From contig CAZCUF010000001.1 of NCBI GenBank assembly GCA_964502095.1, positions 1-64,000 of the forward strand: a DNA stretch of 64,000 nt, in the 5' to 3' direction. The notes beneath the pieces were generated by a model that saw nothing but the letters and a program-made list of their open reading frames with translations, was not told the DNA's origin and did no database searches. Made by a program: the position numbers and the translations under genes. Below are positions 53,411 to 61,149 of this stretch, piece by piece. Within the stretch, counting starts at the first letter, position 1. Each line of letters starts with the position of its first letter. This DNA is from JACPVF01 sp964502095 (GTDB lineage Bacteria > Chloroflexota > Anaerolineae > Anaerolineales > Villigracilaceae).

Positions 53411-53692
53411 ATGGCCGAAGAACAAACCATGGAAGTCGAAGGCGGCGGCGAACGCCGTTTCTTCGCCAAGCCAAAGACTTGTCAGTTTTGCGCCGACAAG
53501 CAATTGATCATCGATTATAAGAAAGTGGACCTTCTCAAACGCTACATCACGGATGAAGGCAAGATCCGCCCGCGTCGTCAGACCGGGGCCTGCGCCCGTC
53601 ATCAACGGGTTGTGGCGGCGGCGATCAAGCGCGCCCGCCAGATTGCCCTTCTGCCTCATACCGGCAGATTTTGGGACGACACGCGCAGTTAG
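53411..53692 (+). CDS. rpsR: 30S ribosomal protein S18
   Basis: A 93-residue S18, with the conserved core DYKKVDLLKRYITDEGKIRPRR (broken here for length: IDYKKVDLL, then GKIRPRRQTG) and a CQFC pair near the N-terminus. It completes the S6-SSB-S18 operon and is followed by a hairpin. Confidence 0.96.
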   Translation: MAEEQTMEVEGGGERRFFAKPKTCQFCADKQLIIDYKKVDLLKRYITDEGKIRPRRQTGACARHQRVVAAAIKRARQIALLPHTGRFWDDTRS

Positions 53693-53710
53693 CTTTTTCA
53701 ATCTACAACA

Positions 53711-53751
53711 CGGGGCATGAACCGGAACGTCGCCGCGTCATGCCCCGCTTT
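53711..53751 (+). terminator. hairpin after rpsR
   Basis: A 10-bp stem (CGGGGCATGA / TCATGCCCCG) with a 17-nt loop and a short CTTT tail lies between rpsR and the parvulin gene. Confidence 0.55.
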
Positions 53752-53773
53752 ATGTCAACTCAGGAGAAAGAAC

Positions 53774-55162
53774 ATGCCCAGCGAACGCGGCAAAAAGCCC
53801 GTCGTCCACACCAAGAAACACCTCGCGCGCCTGGAACGCGAACGCCGCCAAACGCGCCTGATTCTATTTACATTTATTGGCGTCCTCGTCATTACAGTTG
53901 GACTACTGGTCTACGGCTACCTGGACCAGACCTATTTCCAACTTCAACAACCGGTGGCAAAAGTGGGGAATGTCGGAATCTCGACCCGGGATTTCCAAAC
54001 CCGCGTCCGATTACAACGGAACAGCCTGATCAACACCTATTATCAATACGCTCAATTCGGCCAGATGTTCGGAATGGATATCAGCAGTCAGCTTCAACAA
54101 ATCCAGTCTCAATTGGACGATAGTCAGACCCTGGGATTGAACGTGTTGAATCAAATGATCGACGAGGAATTGATTCGGCAGGAGTCCGCCAAACGCGGCA
54201 TCACGGTCAGCGATGCACAGGTCGAGGATGCGATCAGGGGCGCATATTCCTATTATCCGAACGGCAGTCCCACGCCCACCATTACGCCCACCGAGGTAGT
54301 CGAACCGACGCTGGCGAATGATGTATTGAAATACGTCACTGCGACTCCCACCGGCACACCCACGCCTGCGGCAACCGAAACGCCGAGCAATACATCAACG
54401 CCCACCTTGCCGCCAGCCGAGGCGACCTCAACGGGAACCCTGTTGCCCTCTCCAACCGCAACCGTCACCGAAACCGCCACACCGACGCCTTCCATTACGC
54501 CCACCGAAACAGCCGGGCCGACTTCCACGCCAACGCCAACCAGCACTCCCTACACATTGCAGGGATTTCAGGATCAATACAAAAATGGATTGGAACAGTT
54601 TGCGAAATCCGGTATGAACGAGGCGCAATACCGCGCAATCTACAAGACCACTCTTCTGCGCGACCAGCTTTACGCGCAGGTCACCGCCGATGTCGCGCAC
54701 GATGAACAACAAGCCTGGGTGCGCGCCATTCTCGTATCCGATGAGGCGGCCGCCAAGCAGGCAATCGACCGTATCAACGGCGGTGAAGATTTTGGCAAGG
54801 TCGCCGCGGAAGTTTCGCAGGATGTAACGACCGCTCAACAAGGCGGCGATATGGGTTGGATCAGTAAAGGCCAAAAAGAACCGGCGCTCGAACAGGCCGC
54901 GTTCTCCCTCACCATCGGTCAGATCAGCCAACCTATTCAGACCGAGTCCGGTACCTATGTGATTCAAGTGATCGCGCGCCGCGATCACATTCTGACGGCT
55001 GACGAATATAAGAGCGCGACGGACCAGGCTTTCCAGTCTTTCCTTACGCAACTACGCGATACATACGGCGTAAAAATCTACGACTACTGGCAACAGCGCG
55101 TTCCCTCTGAGCCGAGTCTAAGCTCGCTGGCTACGGAAGCCGCACTAACTCAAAATCCTTAA
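53774..55162 (+). CDS. membrane-anchored parvulin-type peptidyl-prolyl isomerase (SurA/PrsA-like)
   Basis: A 462-residue extracytoplasmic foldase. One membrane helix (about 32-54) is followed by a SurA-like N-terminal chaperone region (LNQMIDEELIRQESAKRGI). A Thr/Pro/Ser-rich insert interrupts the chaperone region at about residues 160-260. The rotamase core follows (AWVRAILVSDEAAAKQAIDRI; DMGWISKGQ; GQISQPIQTESGTYVIQV). AGGAGAAAG sets the start at 53774. The low-complexity insert inside the chaperone part is unusual. Confidence 0.85.
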   Translation: MPSERGKKPVVHTKKHLARLERERRQTRLILFTFIGVLVITVGLLVYGYLDQTYFQLQQPVAKVGNVGISTRDFQTRVRLQRNSLINTYYQYAQFGQMFGMDISSQLQQIQSQLDDSQTLGLNVLNQMIDEELIRQESAKRGITVSDAQVEDAIRGAYSYYPNGSPTPTITPTEVVEPTLANDVLKYVTATPTGTPTPAATETPSNTSTPTLPPAEATSTGTLLPSPTATVTETATPTPSITPTETAGPTSTPTPTSTPYTLQGFQDQYKNGLEQFAKSGMNEAQYRAIYKTTLLRDQLYAQVTADVAHDEQQAWVRAILVSDEAAAKQAIDRINGGEDFGKVAAEVSQDVTTAQQGGDMGWISKGQKEPALEQAAFSLTIGQISQPIQTESGTYVIQVIARRDHILTADEYKSATDQAFQSFLTQLRDTYGVKIYDYWQQRVPSEPSLSSLATEAALTQNP

Positions 55163-55165
55163 CCG

Positions 55166-55198
55166 AAAAAATCCCGCTGGTTTTCAGCGGGATTTTTT
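55166..55198. terminator. bidirectional terminator
   Basis: A stem of about 14 bp (AAAAAATCCCGCTG / CAGCGGGATTTTTT) with a 4-nt loop serves two convergent genes; T runs are present in both directions. Confidence 0.9.
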
Positions 55199-56699
55199 AT
55201 TCCAGATTCGCAGTGGGCAAAAACTGCGGCGGCTGGCGGACCTTCGTCAGTTGTTCGAATGCGTATGCATAACGAATCAACGCGGCTTCCTGCCAGGCGC
55301 GCCCGAAAAATGAGATTCCAATCGGCAGGCCATGAATATAGCCGGCCGGGACAGTAATATGAGGGTAACCCGCCGCCGCCGCGTAGGAAGTGCTGTCCAT
55401 ATCCCAGTTGCGGATACCGTCGCCATTGACGAGATCGATCATCCATGCGGGGCCGCCGGACGGAAGAACTATCGCAGAGACGCGTCGCTTCTTCATAACG
55501 GCATCAATTCCTTCGTCCCGCGTGAGCCGGCGATTCTTTTCCAACGCGGCTAAATATTTCTTGCTCGTCAGCGGGCCTCGTTCCTGCGCGGCCTCCATGC
55601 GCTCCTGCCCGAAATATGCAAGCACGCGCTCGCGATTATCTTCATTGAACCTGATCACATCCGCGAGCGAATGAACTTTCGCGGTCGGTCCCAACGCGCC
55701 AAGATACGCGTCGAGCCCGGCCTTATATTCGAAATACATGACTTCCAACTCGGCCTTTCCGAACGCGTCGCTGGATTTCAACTCCACATCCACCAACACC
55801 GCGCCCGCCTGCCTGATTACATCCAGACTCGAGTCCATGATGGCGAGAACGCGCTTATCCGAACCGAACAGACTGCGCGCCACGCCGATACGCGCGCCTT
55901 TCAGGCCATTGGGATCAAGCGCCGATGTGTAATTGATTAAGCCTCGTTTCCTGCCGGACCGGGTAGCTGGATCGCGTTCATCCGGCCCAGCCAGCGCTCC
56001 AAGCAGGATCGCGGCATCTTCGACCGTACGCGCCATGGGTCCCGGCGTATCCTGGCTATGCGAGACGGGAATCACACCTGAGCGGCTAACCAACCCAACT
56101 GTGGGTTTGATGCCCACAATACCGTTCGTCTGCGATGGACAAATAATCGATCCGTCTGTTTCGGTGCCGACCGCAACACTGCAAAAATTGGCCGCCACCG
56201 CCGCGCCCGAACCGGAGGAAGACCCGCAGGCCGTGCGATCCAACGCATAGGGGTTGCGAGTCAATCCGCCGCGGCTCGACCAGCCGCTGGTTGAATTTCG
56301 TCCGCGGAAATTAGCCCACTCGCTGAGATTGGTCTTGCCGAGAATCAACGCGCCAGCCAGCCGAAGTTTTTCCACCAAACCCGCGTCGCGCATGGCCCAA
56401 CTCCCCTCCAACGCCAACGAACCGGTCGTGGTTTGCATTTTATCGGCGGTGTCAATGTTGTCTTTCAGCAACACGGGGATGCCGTGCAACGGGCCGCGCA
56501 CCTTATCGGCCTGCCGTTCCGCGTCCAGCGCGCTGGCAATTGTCAGCGCATCTGGATTAAGCTCGATAACGGAATTCACCTTTGGTCCGGCCTGATCGAG
56601 CGTTTCGATCCGCCGAATATAGAATTCGGCGAGTTGACGTGAAGTCAGCTCGCCCGATTCCATCTTCGACTGAATCTCGGCAATTGTCCATTCTTCCAT
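55197..56699 (-). CDS. amidase signature family enzyme
   Basis: A 500-residue Ser-Ser-Lys amidase. The catalytic Lys is in VLLKDNI, the cis-Ser in GSSSGSGAAVAAN and the nucleophile in TETDGSIICPSQTNG. The sequence lacks genetic linkage to gatB or gatC. It fits general aliphatic or peptide amidases better than GatA, although a GatA-like role cannot be ruled out. It is a monocistronic minus-strand gene ending at the shared terminator. Confidence 0.85.
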   Translation of the reverse strand: MEEWTIAEIQSKMESGELTSRQLAEFYIRRIETLDQAGPKVNSVIELNPDALTIASALDAERQADKVRGPLHGIPVLLKDNIDTADKMQTTTGSLALEGSWAMRDAGLVEKLRLAGALILGKTNLSEWANFRGRNSTSGWSSRGGLTRNPYALDRTACGSSSGSGAAVAANFCSVAVGTETDGSIICPSQTNGIVGIKPTVGLVSRSGVIPVSHSQDTPGPMARTVEDAAILLGALAGPDERDPATRSGRKRGLINYTSALDPNGLKGARIGVARSLFGSDKRVLAIMDSSLDVIRQAGAVLVDVELKSSDAFGKAELEVMYFEYKAGLDAYLGALGPTAKVHSLADVIRFNEDNRERVLAYFGQERMEAAQERGPLTSKKYLAALEKNRRLTRDEGIDAVMKKRRVSAIVLPSGGPAWMIDLVNGDGIRNWDMDSTSYAAAAGYPHITVPAGYIHGLPIGISFFGRAWQEAALIRYAYAFEQLTKVRQPPQFLPTANLE

Positions 56700-56715
56700 G
56701 GCCGGCGGTTATCCT

Positions 56716-57153
56716 CTAATGTTCACTCCCGGTGATGTAATGTTCCAAATGAGAGATCATGTACTGCTGAACGTCCACGACTTCCTTCAGCACATCCCGA
56801 ATGGAAACCAGGCCCAACAGCTCCCCGCGGTCGAAAACAGGCAGGTGGCGGATATTTTTATCGACCATCAACGCCATACATTCCTCAACCGGCTGGCTGG
56901 CCTCCACGTAAACCACTTTGCTGGTCATAATCTCGCTGACTTTGGTTCCGCGGACGGTACGATTCTCCAAATCCACTTTACGGACGCAGTCGCGCTCGGA
57001 GACGATACCTTCCACATCCTTTCCGCTGAGCACCAGCAGGGCGCCCGCGTTGTGTTTTGCCAGCGTCTTTAACGCTTCGAACACGGTGGCATCCGGCGCG
57101 ATGGAGAATATCTCTGAGCCTTTCTTCTGAATTATGTCTCGGACGGTGGACAT
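56716..57153 (-). CDS. CBS-domain protein
   Basis: A 145-residue protein consisting of a pair of CBS domains (SERDCVRKVDL; VEECMALMVDKNIRHLPVFD). Such stand-alone pairs bind adenine nucleotides and sense energy state. The ATG at 57153 has AAGGAG upstream; a longer frame extends to 57297 without support. It is divergent from the aspS leader. Confidence 0.85.
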   Translation of the reverse strand: MSTVRDIIQKKGSEIFSIAPDATVFEALKTLAKHNAGALLVLSGKDVEGIVSERDCVRKVDLENRTVRGTKVSEIMTSKVVYVEASQPVEECMALMVDKNIRHLPVFDRGELLGLVSIRDVLKEVVDVQQYMISHLEHYITGSEH

Positions 57154-57341
57154 ATGTGCAACTCCTTTTTTCTTGTGAGTTGATATTGTATAAAGTATAG
57201 ACGTAAATAATTTGAAAATCAAGAACGGGTTTTCAGGAGCGCCGTTCTTCCAGCCGCCGCGGCATGGGATCGGGGAATTTTGCAGGCAAAAACCCATCTC
57301 CCTTGGCCGCCTCCCGGCAAGGGGCTAAATACACAAGTCTG

Positions 57342-57350
57342 TGCTATAAT
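57342..57350 (+). promoter_or_regulatory. extended -10 promoter of the aspS-asnS operon
   Basis: TG-C-TATAAT ends eight bases before the leader-peptide ATG at 57359, so the leader peptide mRNA is nearly leaderless. Confidence 0.65.
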
Positions 57351-57358
57351 CGCCGGCA

Positions 57359-57445
57359 ATGAAATCCGCTTTACGCCTCGCCAACAACAACGACAATAAT
57401 AATAACGACGCCAGCGCAGTCGTTGGGCGAAGCTTGGTTGATTAA
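57359..57445 (+). CDS. Asn/Asp-rich leader peptide of the aspS-asnS operon
   Basis: A 28-codon frame, too short for normal gene finding, with residues 9-17 reading NNNDNNNND: seven Asn and two Asp codons in a row (57383-57409), both AAC and AAT for Asn. The tail VVGRSLVD continues to TAA and includes the RNA segment that forms the antiterminator. It lies directly upstream of the genes that charge tRNA-Asp and tRNA-Asn. This matches leader peptides of amino-acid and pheST attenuators, where a stalled ribosome reports shortage of charged tRNA. There is no visible Shine-Dalgarno; translation probably starts on a nearly leaderless RNA. Confidence 0.8.
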   Translation: MKSALRLANNNDNNNNDASAVVGRSLVD

Positions 57446-57478
57446 CGAAATTTCTGTCGAGAAACCGATCGCCCAACG
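57378..57478 (+). promoter_or_regulatory. attenuator segments 1, 2 and 3 of the aspS-asnS leader
   Basis: Segment 2 (CGTTGGGCGA, 57421-57430) is perfectly complementary over 10 bp to segment 3 (TCGCCCAACG, 57469-57478), forming an antiterminator. Segment 1 (TCGCCAAC, 57378-57385) can instead pair with segment 2 with one bulged G. A ribosome stalled on the Asn/Asp codons covers segment 1 and leaves 2 free for 3, giving read-through. One that finishes the peptide covers segment 2, so segment 3 joins the terminator. Confidence 0.75.
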
Positions 57479-57503
57479 CAAATGCGAAGGGCGATTTATT
57501 TTG
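57468..57503 (+). terminator. attenuator terminator (segments 3:4) before aspS
   Basis: ATCGCCC (57468-57474) pairs with GGGCGAT (57489-57495), with a short inner stem, followed by TTATTTTG. It shares segment 3 with the antiterminator, so the two structures exclude each other. Confidence 0.75.
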
Positions 57504-57514
57504 TAACAAACTAT

Positions 57515-57599
57515 TGTCATTGCGAACGTAAAGCGGCGAAGCAACTCTTTCAGAAAGCGGAGCCGCTTCGCGGGAAAGAATCTCAGCCCCGCAATGACA
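57515..57599. repeat. 85-bp palindromic intergenic repeat
   Basis: TGTCATTGCG at 57515-57524 and CGCAATGACA at 57590-57599 are perfect inverted ends. Between them lie AGCGGCGAAGCAA-type sequences known from widespread bacterial intergenic palindromes (GTCATTGCGAG... class). It sits between the attenuator and the aspS ribosome-binding site, with no coding potential of its own. Confidence 0.65.
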
Positions 57600-57620
57600 G
57601 ACCTTGAACGGAGGCGCGTT

Positions 57621-59384
57621 ATGTACAAAACTCATACTTGCGGCGAACTGCGCGCATCTCACGCCGGTCAGAATGTGACTCTGGCCGGCTGGGTGCACAA
57701 CTTCCGCACTTTTGGCGGCGTAATCTTCCTTGTACTGCGCGACCGCTACGGTATTACGCAAATCGTGACCAAGCCCGAGGCGTTCCCCGACGCGCACAAA
57801 ATCATCGAGTCGGCCAAATCGGAATGGGTACTGCAAGTCGAAGGCCCGGCAAGAATGCGCCCCTCCGACCAGTTCAACCCGAAGATGGCGACAGGCGAGA
57901 TCGAAGTCGAGGCGCACAAAGTGACTGTGCTTAACGCGGCCAAACCCACGCCCATCGTCGTCAGCCGCGACGACGATGAGAATGAGGACGTCCGCCTGAA
58001 ATACCGCTATCTCGACCTGCGCCGCGAGCGCATGACGCGCAATCTCGTTTTGCGCCACCGCGTGATCAAGTTCATGCGCGATTTCATGGACCGGCACGGC
58101 TTCATCGAGATTGAAACGCCGATCCTTTTCAAAGCCACGCCGGAAGGCGCGCGCGATTATCTCGTGCCGTCGCGGATTCATCCGGGACATTTTTACGCCC
58201 TGCCCCAATCGCCGCAACAACTCAAGCAGTTGTTGATGGTGGCGGGCATGGATCGGTATTTTCAGATCGCGCGCTGTTTTCGCGACGAAGACTTGCGCGG
58301 CGACCGCCAGCCGGAATTCACGCAACTCGATCTCGAAATGTCCTTTGTCCACCGCGACGATGTGCTGGCGCTCGTCGAACAGTTGTATACGGAAATGTTA
58401 CCGGTTGTTGCGCCGCAGAAAAAGTTGATGTTCCCGAAATGGCCGAGGCTTTCGTACCGCGAGGCCGTTGAAAGATTCGGGTCGGACAAACCCGATCTTC
58501 GCTTCGGGATGGAATTACAGGATGTGACCGAGGTCTTCGCAAAAAGCGAATTCCGCGTCTTTCGATCCGCCCTCGAAGCTGGCGGCGTGATCAAGTGCCT
58601 CGTCGCGGCTGGCTGTGCGGACACCTCGCGCAAGGAAGTGGACGCGTTGACCGAGGCGGCGAAATCGTTCGGGGCGAAAGGTCTCGCCACTTTAGCGGTG
58701 ACAAGTGAAGGCGTGAAAGGAACCGCCGCAAAATTTATCACCGCTGAAGAAGTGGAAGCAGTCAAGTCGCGCGTCGGCGCGCAGACAGGCGATCTGATCC
58801 TATTTGCGGCAGACACGCGCGCAGTTGTCAATAAAACGCTGGGCGGCTTGCGGCTTATCCTGCGCGATAAACTAAACCTGGCCGATAAAGACGTGATGGC
58901 TTTCGCGTGGATCGTGGACTTTCCGATGTTTGCATGGAACGAAGAAGAACAAAAATGGGACGCCGAACATCATCCGTTCACGATGCCAAAACTGGAAGAC
59001 CTGCCGAAGTTCGAAACGAATCCGGCCGAGATTCTTTCGGACGCCTACGACATGGTATGCAACGGCTATGAGATGGCCTCCGGTTCGATCCGTATCCATC
59101 GCAGTGACATTCAACTGAAAGTATTTCAATTGCTGGGATTGAGCGGCGAAGAGATCGAGCATAAGTTCGGGCACATGCTGGAGGCATTCGAATACGGCGC
59201 GCCGCCGCATGGAGGCATGGCTCCGGGCATAGACCGCCTGGTAATGCTTTTGGCCGACGAGCCGAACATCCGCGAGGTGATCGCCTTTCCCAAGAATCAA
59301 GCCGGCCGCGACGTAATGGCCGATGCGCCTTCAACGGTGCCGGAAAAACAATTGAAGGAATTACATATCAAGATCGCAGAGTGA
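57621..59384 (+). CDS. aspS: aspartyl-tRNA synthetase
   Basis: This 587-residue class II synthetase of the bacterial type has an N-terminal OB anticodon domain, motif 2 (CFRDEDLRGDRQPEF), the large GAD insertion (about 290-410) and motif 3 (GGMAPGIDRLVMLL). GGAGG precedes the ATG at 57621. A dedicated AsnRS follows, so this enzyme may be Asp-specific, but specificity cannot be read by eye. Expression is probably set by the leader-peptide attenuator. Confidence 0.97.
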   Translation: MYKTHTCGELRASHAGQNVTLAGWVHNFRTFGGVIFLVLRDRYGITQIVTKPEAFPDAHKIIESAKSEWVLQVEGPARMRPSDQFNPKMATGEIEVEAHKVTVLNAAKPTPIVVSRDDDENEDVRLKYRYLDLRRERMTRNLVLRHRVIKFMRDFMDRHGFIEIETPILFKATPEGARDYLVPSRIHPGHFYALPQSPQQLKQLLMVAGMDRYFQIARCFRDEDLRGDRQPEFTQLDLEMSFVHRDDVLALVEQLYTEMLPVVAPQKKLMFPKWPRLSYREAVERFGSDKPDLRFGMELQDVTEVFAKSEFRVFRSALEAGGVIKCLVAAGCADTSRKEVDALTEAAKSFGAKGLATLAVTSEGVKGTAAKFITAEEVEAVKSRVGAQTGDLILFAADTRAVVNKTLGGLRLILRDKLNLADKDVMAFAWIVDFPMFAWNEEEQKWDAEHHPFTMPKLEDLPKFETNPAEILSDAYDMVCNGYEMASGSIRIHRSDIQLKVFQLLGLSGEEIEHKFGHMLEAFEYGAPPHGGMAPGIDRLVMLLADEPNIREVIAFPKNQAGRDVMADAPSTVPEKQLKELHIKIAE

Positions 59385-59453
59385 TCGTTGATCGAGCAGG
59401 CCGGGCATCAGCCGAGGCCGTGTCGAGATCAACGATTGCAGTCAGGAGAATCC

Positions 59454-60794
59454 ATGTCCATCATTCGCGTCGATCAAATTTCGCAATACGAAGGCCGGGA
59501 AGTAACCATTCAGGGCTGGGTCTATAACCGCACAGACAAAGGCAAGTTGTGCTTTCTGCTCGTGCGCGACGGAAGCGGCTTCGTGCAATGCGTGGCATTC
59601 AAAGGCGATCTCGATGAAGCGCTCTTCGACCAGATCATGCACCTGCCGCAAGAGTCATCGGTCATTATCACCGGCTCGGTGCGCGCAGACAAACGCGCGC
59701 CCGGCATTCCGGGCGGTTACGAGGTGGGCATTAAAGACCTGCAGATCGTGCAAGCCGCACAGCAGGATTATCCGATGGCGCTCAAAGATCACGGCGTGGA
59801 CTTCGCGCTCGACAACCGTCATTTATGGATTCGGATGCAGAGCCAATGGGCAATTCTGCGCGTGCGCGCGGCGGTCATGGCCGCGACCCGCGAATGGCTC
59901 GACCAAAATGGCTTTATCGCCATGGATACGCCGATCCTGACTCCCGCCGCGGCGGAGGGCACGACGACACTTTTCGAGACTCCTTATTTCGATGAAGGCA
60001 AGGCGTATCTCGCGCAGACCGGCCAACTCTACAACGAAGCCAATATTTTCTCGTTTGGAAAGGTCTATTGCTTCGGCCCTACTTTCCGCGCCGAGAAATC
60101 GAAAACACGCCGCCATTTGACCGAATTTTGGATGCTCGAACCCGAAATAGCTTTCTGCGATCTCGATGGTTTGATGGAAGTCGAAGAGCAGATGATCACA
60201 CACATCGTCCAACGCGTGCTGAGTGAACGAGCGCCCGAGCTTAAATTTTTGGAACGCGATCTTTCGAAGCTGGAAGCGATCAAAGCGCCCTTCCCGCGCA
60301 TCTCCTACGACGACGCGGCCAAAATGATCGGCGAATTGCGTGAGAAAGAAAAGGATCCCGAAAAACAAAAATTGCTCAAATTCGATTGGGGCATCGACTT
60401 CGGCGCGCCGCACGAGACCGCCATCACGCAACAATTTGATAAACCGGTTTTCGTTTACGGTTATCCCACTGCCGTCAAAGCCTTTTACATGGAGCCCTGG
60501 CCCGGACGGCCGGAAGTGTGCAAGTCGGTGGATTTATTGGCGCCGGAAGGCTACGGAGAAATTTGCGGCGGCTCGGAGCGCATCAGCGACCACGATCTCT
60601 TGCTTAAACGAATCCACGAACAGAAACTGCCCGAGGAAGCCTTCAAGTGGTATCTCGAACTGCGCAAATATGGTTCGGTTACACATTCCGGGTTCGGGAT
60701 GGGTGTGGAACGCGTCACAGCCTGGTTGTGCGGCATCGAACATATCCGCGAAGCAATCGCCTTCCCGCGGACGATCAAAAGAGTGTATCCATAA
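59454..60794 (+). CDS. asnS: asparaginyl-tRNA synthetase
   Basis: A 446-residue class II synthetase. OB-fold anticodon domain (REVTIQGWVYNRTDKGKLCF), motif 2 (FRAEKSKTRRHLTEFWMLEPE split across the loop), and motif 3 (GFGMGVERVTAWLCG) identify AsnRS. AGGAG sets the start at 59454; the 70-nt gap after aspS has no terminator, so the two form one operon. Its presence means charged tRNA-Asn is made directly. Confidence 0.96.
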   Translation: MSIIRVDQISQYEGREVTIQGWVYNRTDKGKLCFLLVRDGSGFVQCVAFKGDLDEALFDQIMHLPQESSVIITGSVRADKRAPGIPGGYEVGIKDLQIVQAAQQDYPMALKDHGVDFALDNRHLWIRMQSQWAILRVRAAVMAATREWLDQNGFIAMDTPILTPAAAEGTTTLFETPYFDEGKAYLAQTGQLYNEANIFSFGKVYCFGPTFRAEKSKTRRHLTEFWMLEPEIAFCDLDGLMEVEEQMITHIVQRVLSERAPELKFLERDLSKLEAIKAPFPRISYDDAAKMIGELREKEKDPEKQKLLKFDWGIDFGAPHETAITQQFDKPVFVYGYPTAVKAFYMEPWPGRPEVCKSVDLLAPEGYGEICGGSERISDHDLLLKRIHEQKLPEEAFKWYLELRKYGSVTHSGFGMGVERVTAWLCGIEHIREAIAFPRTIKRVYP

Positions 60795-60902
60795 AGCATA
60801 AGAAATAGTTTCTCAAAGCGAAGGTCGTCATCAAAATTAGAATCGCGGTGAATTGACGATCCTGTTCTTAATTTTTCTCTACTCATGACCGGAGCTTTAT
60901 GG

Positions 60903-60908
60903 TATAAA
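60903..60908 (+). promoter_or_regulatory. -10 element of the 6S-like RNA
   Basis: TATAAA lies six to seven bases before the predicted 5' end of the RNA. No clear -35 is visible. Confidence 0.35.
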
Positions 60909-60912
60909 AAAT

Positions 60913-61088
60913 GTGCCCTGCTGTGTGCGTGATGTTGCCCACCCAGTTTTGAACCAACACCAACAAAACGGGTCCTTATCTTGAAGAAATCACGCGATAG
61001 GCCTGAGCCAAGGCGGCGTTTCTCGGTCAGGACCCACCTGCGAAAGCAGGTTCAAAACCCGGCATCACACGGCATGTGCGGGGTATCT
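60913..61088 (+). ncRNA. ssrS: 6S RNA candidate
   Basis: About 176 bases fold as a long rod typical of 6S RNA, which mimics an open promoter and binds sigma-70 RNA polymerase. A closing stem CCCTGC/GCGGGG (60916-60921 with 61078-61083) and GTGATG/CATCAC (60929-60934 with 61063-61068) is followed by a 10-bp helix GTTTTGAACC/GGTTCAAAAC and an apical GGGTCCT/AGGACCC stem. A CCTGC-GAAA-GCAGG hairpin lies in the 3' strand of the central bubble, as in other 6S RNAs. There is no reading frame, and a terminator follows. Identity rests on architecture, not on a covariance search. Confidence 0.62.
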
Positions 61089-61098
61089 TATAAAAATG

Positions 61099-61136
61099 AA
61101 AAAATCTGGCAGATCTGTAATTCTGCCAGATTTTTT
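61099..61136. terminator. bidirectional terminator between 6S-like RNA and GH25-LysM gene
   Basis: A 13-bp stem (AAAATCTGGCAGA / TCTGCCAGATTTT) with an 8-nt loop; T runs exist on both strands. Confidence 0.85.
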
Positions 61137-61149
61137 ATTCAGAGCAAAC

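Noticed and set aside
57219..58352. A 377-codon open frame on the minus strand opposite aspS and its leader
   Set aside because: It overlaps the strongly conserved aspS gene and the attenuator. It has no ribosome-binding site or recognisable domain, and long antisense frames are expected opposite GC-rich genes.
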